This document shows positions 15,344 through 23,452 of a DNA stretch of 25,246 nucleotides, piece by piece (position 1 is the stretch's first letter; each line of letters starts with the position of its first letter). The DNA comes from JAADHU01 sp964446495. GTDB taxonomy: Bacteria > Pseudomonadota > Gammaproteobacteria > Steroidobacterales > Woeseiaceae. A program made the translations under genes and the position numbers. Under the pieces are notes generated by a model. It was not told where the DNA came from, ran no database searches, and worked only from the letters and a program-made list of their open reading frames with translations. The stretch lies in NCBI GenBank assembly GCA_964446495.1, contig CAYUOY010000044.1, forward strand, positions 1 through 25,246, in the 5' to 3' direction.

Positions 15344-16024
15344 ATGAAAAACCGGAACTATCTCGCCCTCGTGGTCCTCTTGTGCAGCCTTACCGAGGCT
15401 GCAACCGAACGCAGTCCCGCCGGCTTCGGCTCCGGCGAAAAACGCCTGGATGCGCTCATCAGGTTTCCCGAAATCGAAGTAGACATGGACAAAGAGTTCG
15501 GATGTCAGGGGATTTTGAAGGCAAATGGCAGACTGAGTGAGCGCGCCTGTTACCTGGTCGAGTCCAGGAACTCGCCGTACGTGGAGGCGATCGACAAAGC
15601 CGGCAAAAAAGCCCGCTTCAAGCCAGCGACCTACGACGGCAGGAAAATCGGCGTCTATTTTATGTACCGTGTTCGCTTCACTCGAAAAGACGGTGAGCAA
15701 GAGATCTTTCTTTACGCGAACCAGGCCTACCCGGAAAACCTCGCCGCCTACGGACCAGACCACATCGCCGCACAGCGCGGACTGACAAATGAGAAGTGGC
15801 AAAACGCCTGTCCGAGCCGAACGCGATTTATCGTCCTCGCGCGAGCCCACATTGCAGCTACCGGCGAGCAAAGCAGTATTAACATTACCCACGGCAGCGG
15901 ACTTCCGATCAGCGATACCTGTCGAGGAGCGATTGTCGAGACCCTGGAACAGTCTGTTTTTATACCGGCCTATGCTGAGGGTGAAGCGGTGCCATCCTCG
16001 TATCTGGAAGCGTTCGGCAGCTAA
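15344..16024 (+). CDS. Secreted protein with two degenerate TonB-C-like segments (226 aa)
   Basis: Residues 1-19 are a Sec signal peptide (VVLLCSLTEA-A) and no lipobox is seen. The first half contains KANGRLSERACYLVESRNSPYV and then ARFKPATYDGRKIGVYFMYRVRF. This resembles the TonB C-terminal pattern, where a G-x-v-x-x-c-x-v element is followed by F-x-P-A-x-x-x-G and a beta strand. The second half repeats the outline: SGLPISDTCRGAIVETLEQSVFIPAYAEGEAVPSSYLEAF. It lacks the proline-rich spacer and N-terminal anchor of true TonB, so it is not an energy transducer. Function is unknown. It is third in the S41/lipoprotein operon and stops three bases from the convergent kinase gene. The ribosome site is weak. 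Confidence 0.75.
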   Translation: MKNRNYLALVVLLCSLTEAATERSPAGFGSGEKRLDALIRFPEIEVDMDKEFGCQGILKANGRLSERACYLVESRNSPYVEAIDKAGKKARFKPATYDGRKIGVYFMYRVRFTRKDGEQEIFLYANQAYPENLAAYGPDHIAAQRGLTNEKWQNACPSRTRFIVLARAHIAATGEQSSINITHGSGLPISDTCRGAIVETLEQSVFIPAYAEGEAVPSSYLEAFGS

Positions 16025-16027
16025 GTG

Positions 16028-16666
16028 TCAGGTCACGGCGGCCTTGCCAAATTCAGGCGGCAGCACCGCTTCAATGCGCTCCATGACATCCAGTCGATGC
16101 ACCAGGTCATGAATGTAATCCAGGTTGTCAGTTTCCAGAATCAGGACTTCACTCATATCGTAGGAAGCGATCCAGCTCTCGTACAGACGATCCAGTCGCT
16201 TCAGGTAGGCGAGCGGCACATTTTGCTCCATCTCGCGGCCTCGCAGCTTGATACGCTTGCGCAAAGTGCGCATCGAACAGCGTAAGTAGATCATCAAATC
16301 CGGTGGACGTATTGCATCGAGGATTGATTGATAGAAACCCCAATAGGTCTCCCAGTCCCGATCATCCATGCGCTTCATTTCGTGCAATGCCGTCGCAAAT
16401 ATTTCAGCATCTTCAAATATGGTGCGATCGAGCGCGACCACGCCCGCTGCACGGTCAAGCTCCAGATGCAGACGAAATTTATTGCTCAGGAAGTAGAGTT
16501 GCGAGTGGAAAGACCAGCGTTTCATGTCCTGATAAAAATCAGGCAGATAGGGATTGTCTTCGTTAGGCTCGTAAAATGGCAACACACCATAGGTGCGACT
16601 TAGAAAATCCACCAATGTCGATTTCCCCGCGCCCATATTTCCGGCGATGGCGATAGAACGTTTCAT
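16028..16666 (-). CDS. Deoxynucleoside kinase (dNK family)
   Basis: 212 residues from the ATG at 16664-16666, which places the P-loop at the usual distance from the N-terminus; a longer in-frame start 22 codons upstream would intrude into the preceding gene. P-loop GNMGAGKST is at 9-17. LDRTIFEDAEIFA is the D-R-S/T...E-D-x-x-I-F-A motif that binds the sugar and base of deoxynucleosides. IYLRCSMRTLRKRIKLRGREME is the lid and LID-like arginine-rich region. The enzyme phosphorylates a deoxyribonucleoside (likely dGuo/dAdo type) for nucleotide salvage in the cytosol; which base cannot be told. It is the last gene of the minus-strand operon, 25 bases after the amidohydrolase stop codon. Confidence 0.9.
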   Translation of the reverse strand: MKRSIAIAGNMGAGKSTLVDFLSRTYGVLPFYEPNEDNPYLPDFYQDMKRWSFHSQLYFLSNKFRLHLELDRAAGVVALDRTIFEDAEIFATALHEMKRMDDRDWETYWGFYQSILDAIRPPDLMIYLRCSMRTLRKRIKLRGREMEQNVPLAYLKRLDRLYESWIASYDMSEVLILETDNLDYIHDLVHRLDVMERIEAVLPPEFGKAAVT

Positions 16667-16691
16667 AGCGTGCCCGACAATTAACCGAACC

Positions 16692-18515
16692 CTATTCCGG
16701 CTCGGATTCGTACACCGGCACTCCGCCCACAACGGTTGTCAACACAGTGACGTCCTTGATGTCGTCAGGATCCATGGTCAAAAGATTTTCAGACAGCACC
16801 ACATAGTCGGCCAGTTTTCCGACCGTTATTGTGCCCTTCAAATCTTCTTCAAATGCCGCATAGGCTGTGTTCAGCGTATAGGCCTTAATCGCCTCTTCGA
16901 TAGTCAGTTTTTCCTGCGGAAACCAGCCGCCTTCGGGCTGACCCGACAATGTTTTTCGGGTAACCGCCGCGTACAAACCCAGCATCGGGTTCAGGTAGTA
17001 CCTGGATGCGTTCGTTCCCGGTGAATCCGTACCAAAACTGACCACCGCGCCGGAGTCCCAGAGGCGCCGAAATGCATAAGCCCCACGCGATCGATCCCGG
17101 CCGATTCGTTCCTCCATCCAGCGCATGTCATCGGAAGTATGAAAGGGTTGAACCTCGGCGACGATATTCAACAAGCCGGCGCGCTCGATATCACGGTCCG
17201 TCATGATCTGCGCGTGTACCAGCCTGAAGCGACGATCTCGATCACCATTTTTGGCGATGATCCTTTCCAACATGTCCATCAGATATCCGTTGGCCTCATC
17301 ACCGATCGCATGCACCGTGAGTTGCAAGCCGGCATTATCAGCCTGCAGCGCCAGTCGCTCCAGTCTGCTTTGCATCTTTTCTGGCGAATCGGGATCCCGT
17401 TCGAACGGGAACATGATGTCACGCCATATGCCACGGCTGGAGGGATTGTGTGTGTAGGGTTCATAAAAACGGGCTGAACTATTGCCCATAATGCCGTCGA
17501 TCCAGGCTTTGACCGCACCGAAGCGAATCCACTCATCACCGAAGCCAACCCGAATTCCCAGCGACTCCATCGCATCCCATTTGTCCAGTGTCGGTCGATA
17601 GCGAACACGCGCGGTCATCAAACCCTCTTCACGCAGTTCCCGATAGATGTCGACCTGTACGGGTGCCGAGGTTACGTCAGAATAACTGGTCACACCGAGT
17701 TCGCGCATTTGCCGCCAGGCGCGCAATGTTTCCTGAATACGCTGCTCGCGCGTTGGTGCCGGAATAATATCGTTGAAAAACTGGCGAACGTTGTCACGCA
17801 CCAGGACCGTAGACTCCACCGCACCGGAGACGGGATTGAACAGCGCACCGGTGGGCTCGCCGCGACGGTCTCTCTCAACCGCTATGCCTTCGGGATCCGG
17901 CACCCCTTTCTTGATACCGGCGAGTTCGAGCGCGGCACTGTTGGCAAGATAGACCTTACGATCGAAGCGCCGCACCAGGACCGGGCGATCGCGGGTAAAT
18001 CCGTCAATCATGCCTTTGTTCGGTAAAAAGAAACTGCCGTACAAATCGTCCGGATTCACTTCCCGGCCCGCTTCGGCGACATCGCCCTCCGCCCAGGCTT
18101 CATAGGCCGACCAGTCACCGAGCGTAATCCAGGTCCCCGGCGAATAGCGTTCATGCACGTCGCGAATCCTCGCCACAAAACTGCGCTCATCGGATACATC
18201 AAGAAGACTCAAGCCATAAAGAAGCCGTCCCGTGCTTTCGAAGTGCACGTGATTGTCATTGAATCCCGGAATGACCAGTTTTCCCTGCAGATCAATCACA
18301 CGAGTATTGGGACCACGATACTTGCCGACCTCGGCGGCGGAACCAACAAACAGGATACGGTCACCACGCGAGGCCACGGCCTCAGCTCGGGGCTGATTCT
18401 GATCAACCGTCCAGATAATGCCGTTTTTGAGAATCAGGTCCGCGGCCTGATCCTGAGCCACGGCTGCGGTCATCATCAGCAGGCAGGTCATTCCTGCCAG
18501 GTAGTGGTATTTCAT
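16692..18515 (-). CDS. Exported YtcJ-like amidohydrolase (amidohydrolase 3 family)
   Basis: 607 residues from the ATG at 18513-18515, one base after the previous stop (TAGGATG). A signal peptide covers residues 1-20 (LLMMTAAVA-Q). The composite beta-sandwich/TIM-barrel follows: ADLILKNGIIWTVD, then GKLVIPGFNDNHVHFES with the metal pair H89-x-H91. RFGAVKAWIDGIMGNSSARF carries the bridging lysine region, TVHAIGDEANG and VHAQIMT supply the later histidines, and FGTDSPGTN supplies the catalytic Asp. The C-terminal GKLADYVVLSENL closes the sandwich. This matches YtcJ-type metal-dependent hydrolases such as N-substituted formamide deformylase. Export is common in this subgroup and points to scavenging of amide-containing compounds; the substrate is unknown. 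It is co-transcribed with the phosphatase-like gene upstream and the kinase downstream. Confidence 0.88.
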   Translation of the reverse strand: MKYHYLAGMTCLLMMTAAVAQDQAADLILKNGIIWTVDQNQPRAEAVASRGDRILFVGSAAEVGKYRGPNTRVIDLQGKLVIPGFNDNHVHFESTGRLLYGLSLLDVSDERSFVARIRDVHERYSPGTWITLGDWSAYEAWAEGDVAEAGREVNPDDLYGSFFLPNKGMIDGFTRDRPVLVRRFDRKVYLANSAALELAGIKKGVPDPEGIAVERDRRGEPTGALFNPVSGAVESTVLVRDNVRQFFNDIIPAPTREQRIQETLRAWRQMRELGVTSYSDVTSAPVQVDIYRELREEGLMTARVRYRPTLDKWDAMESLGIRVGFGDEWIRFGAVKAWIDGIMGNSSARFYEPYTHNPSSRGIWRDIMFPFERDPDSPEKMQSRLERLALQADNAGLQLTVHAIGDEANGYLMDMLERIIAKNGDRDRRFRLVHAQIMTDRDIERAGLLNIVAEVQPFHTSDDMRWMEERIGRDRSRGAYAFRRLWDSGAVVSFGTDSPGTNASRYYLNPMLGLYAAVTRKTLSGQPEGGWFPQEKLTIEEAIKAYTLNTAYAAFEEDLKGTITVGKLADYVVLSENLLTMDPDDIKDVTVLTTVVGGVPVYESEPE

Positions 18516-18516
18516 C

Positions 18517-19083
18517 CTAATGGGACTCCCAGTCACACACGTCGCAATGCGGCGATATGCCGTTTTCCTCTAGCACATCAAAAATGAATTGCGTCCAGAC
18601 TTCGTTCGGTGTCCAGACTGAATTCATGTCCTCTTTCGCAGCAGCGATCGGGACATCCAGGTAGATAACACGATACAACAGGCTGAATGCGGACGCACGA
18701 AAGTTGACCTGGCAATGCAGCAAGGTCTTTTTGGTCGGTGCCTGCCTCATCACAGCGGCGAACAGATAAAAGTCGTTACGGCTCGGCGCCGCAAACTCGA
18801 CGGGAATGTGTACGTACTCCATGCCGAGGCCTTTGACAATACGATCTTCTCCCATCAGAGCGCTGTCCTGATCACTGTAGGCGAGGTAAATAATTCGTTC
18901 GAAGCCGTTCTTTTTCAGATCCTCAAGCTGCATTTCATTCGGTTGACCCGAACTCGAGTAAGCCGGCGAATACGATCGATAATTGCTGATGGCATCCAGG
19001 CTTTGTGCCGCAGCGGGCACGCTGAAAACCAGCGCAGCGACTATGGCCGGATAGTGCCAGGACTTCATTCGCGTCAATAACAT
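18517..19083 (-). CDS. Periplasmic protein-tyrosine-phosphatase-like protein with short C-x4-R loop
   Basis: 188 residues from the ATG at 19081-19083, preceded by GAGGG six bases upstream. Residues 1-26 are a Sec signal peptide (SVPAAA-Q). The fold pattern is that of small dual-specificity phosphatases: FERIIYLAYSD as the first core strand, GLGMEYVHIPVEFAAPSRND, and LLHCQVNFRASAF with H123-C124 and R129. The active loop has only four residues between Cys and Arg, not the canonical five. It lacks the usual G-x-x-R-S/T ending, although A-S follows. The last residues include C-D-V-C. The protein could be an active variant or a phosphate-binding pseudoenzyme. It is first in an operon with the amidohydrolase, with TAG and the next ATG separated by one base. 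Confidence 0.75.
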   Translation of the reverse strand: MLLTRMKSWHYPAIVAALVFSVPAAAQSLDAISNYRSYSPAYSSSGQPNEMQLEDLKKNGFERIIYLAYSDQDSALMGEDRIVKGLGMEYVHIPVEFAAPSRNDFYLFAAVMRQAPTKKTLLHCQVNFRASAFSLLYRVIYLDVPIAAAKEDMNSVWTPNEVWTQFIFDVLEENGISPHCDVCDWESH

Positions 19084-19190
19084 GGCATACCCTCAATACC
19101 TCCGGAACGGATTCATTATCCACCTGAAATCACATAAGTAATAGCCGAAAAATCACTCGCCGATTACGGATGCTCCGCGACTGCGCATCG

Positions 19191-19209
19191 CATTACAGTA
19201 CGAGTAATG
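19191..19209. repeat. Inverted repeat upstream of the universal stress protein gene
   Basis: CATTAC and GTAATG are perfect 6-bp arms separated by seven bases, 25 bases before the start codon at 19235. A second short palindrome, CTCCGGAG, follows at 19216-19223, partly acting as ribosome site. Either could be an operator or a leader hairpin. They are short enough to occur by chance. Confidence 0.25.
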
Positions 19210-19234
19210 GGGTCACTCCGGAGCGAGAAACGAA

Positions 19235-20158
19235 ATGCCGACAAGTCATTCAATCCTGGTCATCATCGAACCTGATATTCATCCCTATGAAGTCATGGAG
19301 AGAGCAGCCTGGCTCGCGCGCATCAGTAATTGTTCACTGGATATCCTGTTGTGCGATACCGATGTGGGGCCTCTGCGTGAAGGATGGTATCTGTCGAATG
19401 AAGCCAGGGATATTGGTGAAAACATTCGAACCGCGCAGTTAGAGATCATCGAAGATCTGGCAAGCAACGCCCGGGAATTGGGCATCGAAGTCAGAACCAG
19501 CGTGCTTGAGGAACGGCCGATCGCGGAGGGAATTCTCTACCATGTACGCGAAAACACACCTCGTTATCTGATGAAGGGAACGCAATACCACACCGCCGCA
19601 GAGCGCTCGATCTTCGTCGATACAGACTGGCAACTGATTCGTAGCTGTCCGTGCCCGGTATACCTGGTAAAACCCAATGAGTTGCGTGAAAATCCGGTAC
19701 TGCTTGCCGCAGTCGACCCAAGCCATAGTCAAGACAAGACAGCCGCACTGGATCAGATCATCGTGCAACAGGCGCAAGATATCGCGGCGGCGACGCAGGG
19801 TGAGGTTCACTTGCTGCACACTTATCACCGCATAAGCAGTATCGGTAATGAGGCGACTCGTACGTTCAAACCCATCCAGATTCCGATCGATAATCTCGAC
19901 AAGAAAATCACGGCCGAGCATCGCGAAAAATTGCTTGAACTTGCCAATGCCTACGGCATTGATGAAGAGCATGTTCACCAGCTACCGGGGCGAACCAGAG
20001 AATTGCTGCCAACGTTTTCCCGCGCGCACAAAGTTGATATCGTGGTAATGGGTGCGTTGGCGCGTTGGGGGCTGAAACGTGCAGTGATAGGCAGCACGGC
20101 CGAGCGGGTGCTGGACCATTTGCCTTGTGATGTACTGATCGTGCGGGCCGCCGATTAA
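19235..20158 (+). CDS. Tandem-domain universal stress protein (UspE-like)
   Basis: 307 residues with two Usp domains. Domain 1 (about 4-147) opens HSILVIIEPDIHPYEVMERAAWLARISNCSLDILL and ends RSCPCPVYLVKP. Domain 2 (about 153-305) opens NPVLLAAVDPSH and ends VMGALARWGLKRAVIGSTAERVLDHLPCDVLIVR. The nucleotide-binding signature of domain 2 (G-2x-G-9x-G-S/T) is G273-2x-A276-9x-G286-S287, so the second glycine is replaced. Domain 1 has GTQYHTAAERSIFVDTDWQLI in that place and is degenerate. This arrangement resembles UspE, a cytosolic stress and growth-arrest protein. It stands alone, with the nearest plus-strand gene 45 bases or more downstream. It is transcribed divergently from the phosphatase-like operon. 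Confidence 0.92.
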   Translation: MPTSHSILVIIEPDIHPYEVMERAAWLARISNCSLDILLCDTDVGPLREGWYLSNEARDIGENIRTAQLEIIEDLASNARELGIEVRTSVLEERPIAEGILYHVRENTPRYLMKGTQYHTAAERSIFVDTDWQLIRSCPCPVYLVKPNELRENPVLLAAVDPSHSQDKTAALDQIIVQQAQDIAAATQGEVHLLHTYHRISSIGNEATRTFKPIQIPIDNLDKKITAEHREKLLELANAYGIDEEHVHQLPGRTRELLPTFSRAHKVDIVVMGALARWGLKRAVIGSTAERVLDHLPCDVLIVRAAD

Positions 20159-20202
20159 TCGATGTGATAACGTGAGCCCTGTTTTGAGCGGGGGCGCGAT
20201 TC

Positions 20203-20367
20203 ATGAAGAGGCTGGTCATCACCTGTGGCGCATTGTTGATCGCGCTCTCTGCTAGCACTCACGTATTGACAGCTCTCGATGAACTGCTCGCAGGCCGGGG
20301 TTCAGACCTGAATCGCGACGATCCTGTGCTATTTTCGAAAAGAACTTTTCTAAGTTTCTCCGATTAA
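20203..20367 (+). CDS. Possible small secreted peptide (54 aa)
   Basis: An ATG at 20203, eight bases after GGGGG, opens a frame of 54 residues ending with TAA at 20365-20367. It begins MKRLVITCGALLIALSAS, a good short signal peptide (two basic residues, hydrophobic core, A-x-A/S-like end). It continues with about 36 polar residues, ending KRTFLSFSD. No similarity is recognised. It lies 24 bases before the start of the amino-acid permease and could be translated from the same message. Chance ORFs of this length are common, so the support is the signal peptide and ribosome site only. Confidence 0.35.
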   Translation: MKRLVITCGALLIALSASTHVLTALDELLAGRGSDLNRDDPVLFSKRTFLSFSD

Positions 20368-20391
20368 GCAAACGACTCCCAGAGGACAGCA

Positions 20392-21711
20392 GTGACCACA
20401 GCAACGGATTCCAGCCCGGAAAAGGGCCACCTCGTACGCGCCATAGGCTTTCTCGGTGTCGCGGTTCTTGCGCTGAATGCCGTCATCGGTGCTGGCATAT
20501 TCGCACTGCCGGCAACGGTCACGGCACAAGCCGGACTGTTAAGCCCGTGGCTGTTTCTCATCATTGGCACACTGGTCATCACCATCGTCCTGACCTTTGC
20601 GGAACTTGCCAGCTATTTCAAGGAATCCGGTGGCCTGGTCCTGTACACAACCACCGCGTTCGGCCCGCTGGTTGGATTTGGCACCGGATGGATTTACTTT
20701 ATCAGCCGAGTGTCGGCCTTCGCCGCCAATTCCACGGTGTTGGCGCTTTATCTTGGCACTGTCTGGCCATGGGTTGCGGCAGGCACCGGTCGCGCCGTGC
20801 TCATTACCGCATTGAGCGTCGCGTTGACCTACGCAAATTATACCGGCGTAAAAGATGGCGTGCGCATGCTGGCTGTATTTACCTTCATGAAGCTGGTGCC
20901 CATCTCATTGCTAATTATTTTTGGATTACAGCACGTTTCAGGCGACACATTTTTTCCGTCGGAATTTCCGGTCATTGAAGATTTCGGCGGCACCGTTCTA
21001 CTACTGATCTATGCTTTCGTTGGATTCGAATCGACCAGCATTGTCTCCGGCGAAGCCAAAAATCCCAGGCGCTCGCTGCCGGTAGCGATGGTGAATACCG
21101 TGATCGGTATCGGCGTACTGTATTTCTTGATTGTCCTGGTCTACGTCTCGGTCCTGCCCAATGCGGGTGAGGAAGGCACCACACTGATTACCGTCGGCGA
21201 AGTTCTGTTCGGACCAGTCGGTATGATGGCCATAACGCTTGCTGCCGTTTTCTCTATCGGTGGCAATCTGGCCGCGATCATGTTGGCAGTCCCGCGACTC
21301 ACTTTTGCCATGGCAGAACACCATTTGTTACCCAAGTGGTTTGGCGTGATCAACAAGAAGCACTCCACACCCGGTAACTCGATCATCTTCCTTGGCGCAT
21401 TGGGCCTCGTACTTGCCCTGAGTGGCTCATTTGTACAATTGGCCGTCGCGAGCTCACTAACGCGACTGATTTCCTACATACTTTGTATCGCTGCCCTGCC
21501 GCGCATTCGCCAGCAGGCTGACGAACAAGTGCGGGCGGAAGCCTATCGTCTCAAGGGCGGCTATTTGATTCCCGGTATCGCGATGGTCGTGTGTGTCTGG
21601 ATCGCCGCTCAGTCAAAGCTTGAGTCCTGGGTTTTCACTGGCGAGCTGCTGGCGATCGGACTGGTTTTCTACGGCATAGCGAGAGTGGCAAGAAAGCGAC
21701 GCAGCAGCTAG
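20392..21711 (+). CDS. APC-superfamily amino acid permease
   Basis: 439 residues from a GTG at 20392, with AGAGGA six bases upstream. About twelve hydrophobic helices. The first carries NAVIGAGIFALPATV, the unwound G-A/S-G-I-F substrate-binding motif of the APC family. Helix 2 is followed by FAELASYFKESGGLVLYTTTAFGP, with the conserved F-x-E-L...G-G loop. Helix 6 has AFVGFESTSIVSGEAKNPRRSLP, and the cytosolic loop INKKHSTPGNSIIF follows helix 8. These are all family landmarks. It should import an amino acid or amine by secondary transport across the inner membrane. The exact substrate is not readable. It shares the strand with the universal stress protein gene 233 bases upstream. Two exported or envelope peptidases in the window could supply its substrates. 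Confidence 0.92.
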   Translation: MTTATDSSPEKGHLVRAIGFLGVAVLALNAVIGAGIFALPATVTAQAGLLSPWLFLIIGTLVITIVLTFAELASYFKESGGLVLYTTTAFGPLVGFGTGWIYFISRVSAFAANSTVLALYLGTVWPWVAAGTGRAVLITALSVALTYANYTGVKDGVRMLAVFTFMKLVPISLLIIFGLQHVSGDTFFPSEFPVIEDFGGTVLLLIYAFVGFESTSIVSGEAKNPRRSLPVAMVNTVIGIGVLYFLIVLVYVSVLPNAGEEGTTLITVGEVLFGPVGMMAITLAAVFSIGGNLAAIMLAVPRLTFAMAEHHLLPKWFGVINKKHSTPGNSIIFLGALGLVLALSGSFVQLAVASSLTRLISYILCIAALPRIRQQADEQVRAEAYRLKGGYLIPGIAMVVCVWIAAQSKLESWVFTGELLAIGLVFYGIARVARKRRSS

Positions 21712-21735
21712 TAGTCCAACAATGATGGACTACTA
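21709..21735. terminator. Perfect 10-bp hairpin between convergent genes
   Basis: TAGTAGTCCA (21709-21718) and TGGACTACTA (21726-21735) pair perfectly around a 7-base loop. The left arm starts with the TAG stop codon of the permease gene. It lies in the 31 bases between this gene and the convergent M28 gene, so it could serve both strands. No T run follows on either side, so a conventional intrinsic terminator is doubtful; a 3'-end-stabilising stem is an alternative. Confidence 0.45.
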
Positions 21736-21742
21736 ACAAGCG

Positions 21743-23452
21743 CTACCCGCCCTCCGCTGCAAGCGCCTCCAGGCGAGCGGCCTCGAATTCGTCGCCTTCA
21801 TTCCAGACCGGCATTTCGTCTGCGTTCGCGATGGCGAGCCCCGTTTTGAATCCCAGAATCGCATCGGCAATCATGCCCTCGAAATTCCAGCTCGGGTCGT
21901 ATTCATCGCTTGACTGATGGTAGTTCACATCGGTGTAGTGATTTTGCTGTTCTTTGCCCCACTCCGGTGACCGGTCAACGAAGTCGGTGCCAGTATCAAG
22001 GTACATGGCGGGTACGCCGATTTTGGCGAAATTAAACTGGTCAGAGCGATAAAAATAACCAAGGTCCGGAAATTGATCCGCCTTGACCACTCGCCCTTGC
22101 CCGGCGGCGATCGGCACCATGACAGCGTCGATGGAAGACTTGCCAAAACCGATAAACGTCAGATCATGAGTGTTGCCCCAGATGTTGCCGCCGTCAAAGT
22201 TGAGATTGGCCGCAATTTTTCCCGCTGAGAATGTAGGATTCTCCGCGTAATACTGTGAGCCCAGCAAACCCTGCTCCTCTGCACCGACCAATGCGAAGAG
22301 AACGGATCGGCGCGGTGCCTCCGGCATGGATTGCATCGCCTGCGCAATTGCCATTACCAGCGAGACCCCGGTGGCATTGTCGTAGGCACCGTTGTAAATC
22401 ACATCGCCCTCGTCATTCGGTGTACCAATGCCCAAATGATCATGATGCGCCGTGTAGATAACCACCTCTTTGCTCAATTCCGGATCGCTGCCCGGTATCA
22501 GGCCCAGCACATTGGCGGTCGACACGCGATTCACCACCACGTCCATGCCAATTGATGTTGTGATGCCCAGCGGCACCGGCTCGAAGTCGCGATTGTCCGC
22601 GGACTCTCTCAGAAGGTCGAGATCGTAGCCGGCCAGTGCAAACAACTCCCTGGCCGCCGCTTCCGTAACCCAGGCGTTAACCTGGTTACGCGGCTCATCG
22701 CCAGCGGGCAATTCGAATTGCTCGCCCGTCCAGGAGGTCTGTACAACCTGAAACGGATAGCCGGCTGACGGCGAGGTATGAATAATGATTGTACCCACCG
22801 CCCCCTGATTGGCTGCGCTAAGATATTTGTAGTCCCAGCGCCCATACCACAGCCGCGTCGCACCGGCGAACAAATCCTCGTCCCAGTCCGGGTCATTGTT
22901 CATGATCACCAGCACCTTGCCACTCAGGTCCTGTCCCTTGAAATCGTCCCAGTCGTATTCAGGCGCCTGGATTCCGTAGCCTACAAAAACGAGTTCGGCG
23001 TCCTCTATCGCGGCCCGCGCGGACTGCACGCCGCTCGAGACGATGAACTGATCCCACTGCTGCAGTGACAGCGACTCATCACCGCGAGCAAACTGCCACT
23101 CGTCCGGCTGATGCGTCGTAACGCCAATAAGATCGAAGGGCTGTTGCCAGCTACCGTCCGCCGCGCCGGGCAAAAGACCGATTTCCTGCATGCGCTGCGC
23201 AAGATAATCTCTGGCCGCTATATCACCGCGACTGCCCGGGCCTCTGCCTTCATACTTATCATCGGATATCTCGATGATGATCTCACGCATCGATTCTTCA
23301 CTTATTTCCCGAATGGCAGATTCCGCAGCAGAATTTTCGGCCGCCGGTGCACGCGCTAACGCCGTTGCCGGCGGCGCATCATCGCGGCTGCAAGCAGCGA
23401 TGTTCAGCATGAAAAGGCAAGTAACGGTTGCGGCCAAGCATCGATATTTCAT
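21743..23452 (-). CDS. M28-family metallo-aminopeptidase lipoprotein with PA domain
   Basis: 569 residues from the ATG at 23450-23452, which overlaps the dienelactone hydrolase stop by four bases (ATGA); longer in-frame starts lie inside that gene. A lipoprotein signal ends at lipobox I-A-A-C21. A protease-associated domain lies at about 150-260 (DAELVFVGYGIQAPEYDWDDFKGQDLSGKVLVI). The M28 zinc core follows: H336-x-D338 in TAHHDHLG, bridging D358 in GAYDNATG, the E392-E393 pair in VGAEEQGLLGS, D420 in LNFDGGN, and H512 in YHQSSDEYD. All ligands are present, so it should be active. It would release N-terminal amino acids from peptides at the cell envelope. Translation is probably coupled to the upstream hydrolase. 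Confidence 0.92.
   Translation of the reverse strand: MKYRCLAATVTCLFMLNIAACSRDDAPPATALARAPAAENSAAESAIREISEESMREIIIEISDDKYEGRGPGSRGDIAARDYLAQRMQEIGLLPGAADGSWQQPFDLIGVTTHQPDEWQFARGDESLSLQQWDQFIVSSGVQSARAAIEDAELVFVGYGIQAPEYDWDDFKGQDLSGKVLVIMNNDPDWDEDLFAGATRLWYGRWDYKYLSAANQGAVGTIIIHTSPSAGYPFQVVQTSWTGEQFELPAGDEPRNQVNAWVTEAAARELFALAGYDLDLLRESADNRDFEPVPLGITTSIGMDVVVNRVSTANVLGLIPGSDPELSKEVVIYTAHHDHLGIGTPNDEGDVIYNGAYDNATGVSLVMAIAQAMQSMPEAPRRSVLFALVGAEEQGLLGSQYYAENPTFSAGKIAANLNFDGGNIWGNTHDLTFIGFGKSSIDAVMVPIAAGQGRVVKADQFPDLGYFYRSDQFNFAKIGVPAMYLDTGTDFVDRSPEWGKEQQNHYTDVNYHQSSDEYDPSWNFEGMIADAILGFKTGLAIANADEMPVWNEGDEFEAARLEALAAEGG

Noticed and set aside
15086..15892. Open frame of 268 codons on the minus strand
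   Set aside because: It spans two plus-strand genes that each have a signal peptide and operon spacing. Its own translation shows no motif or export signal.
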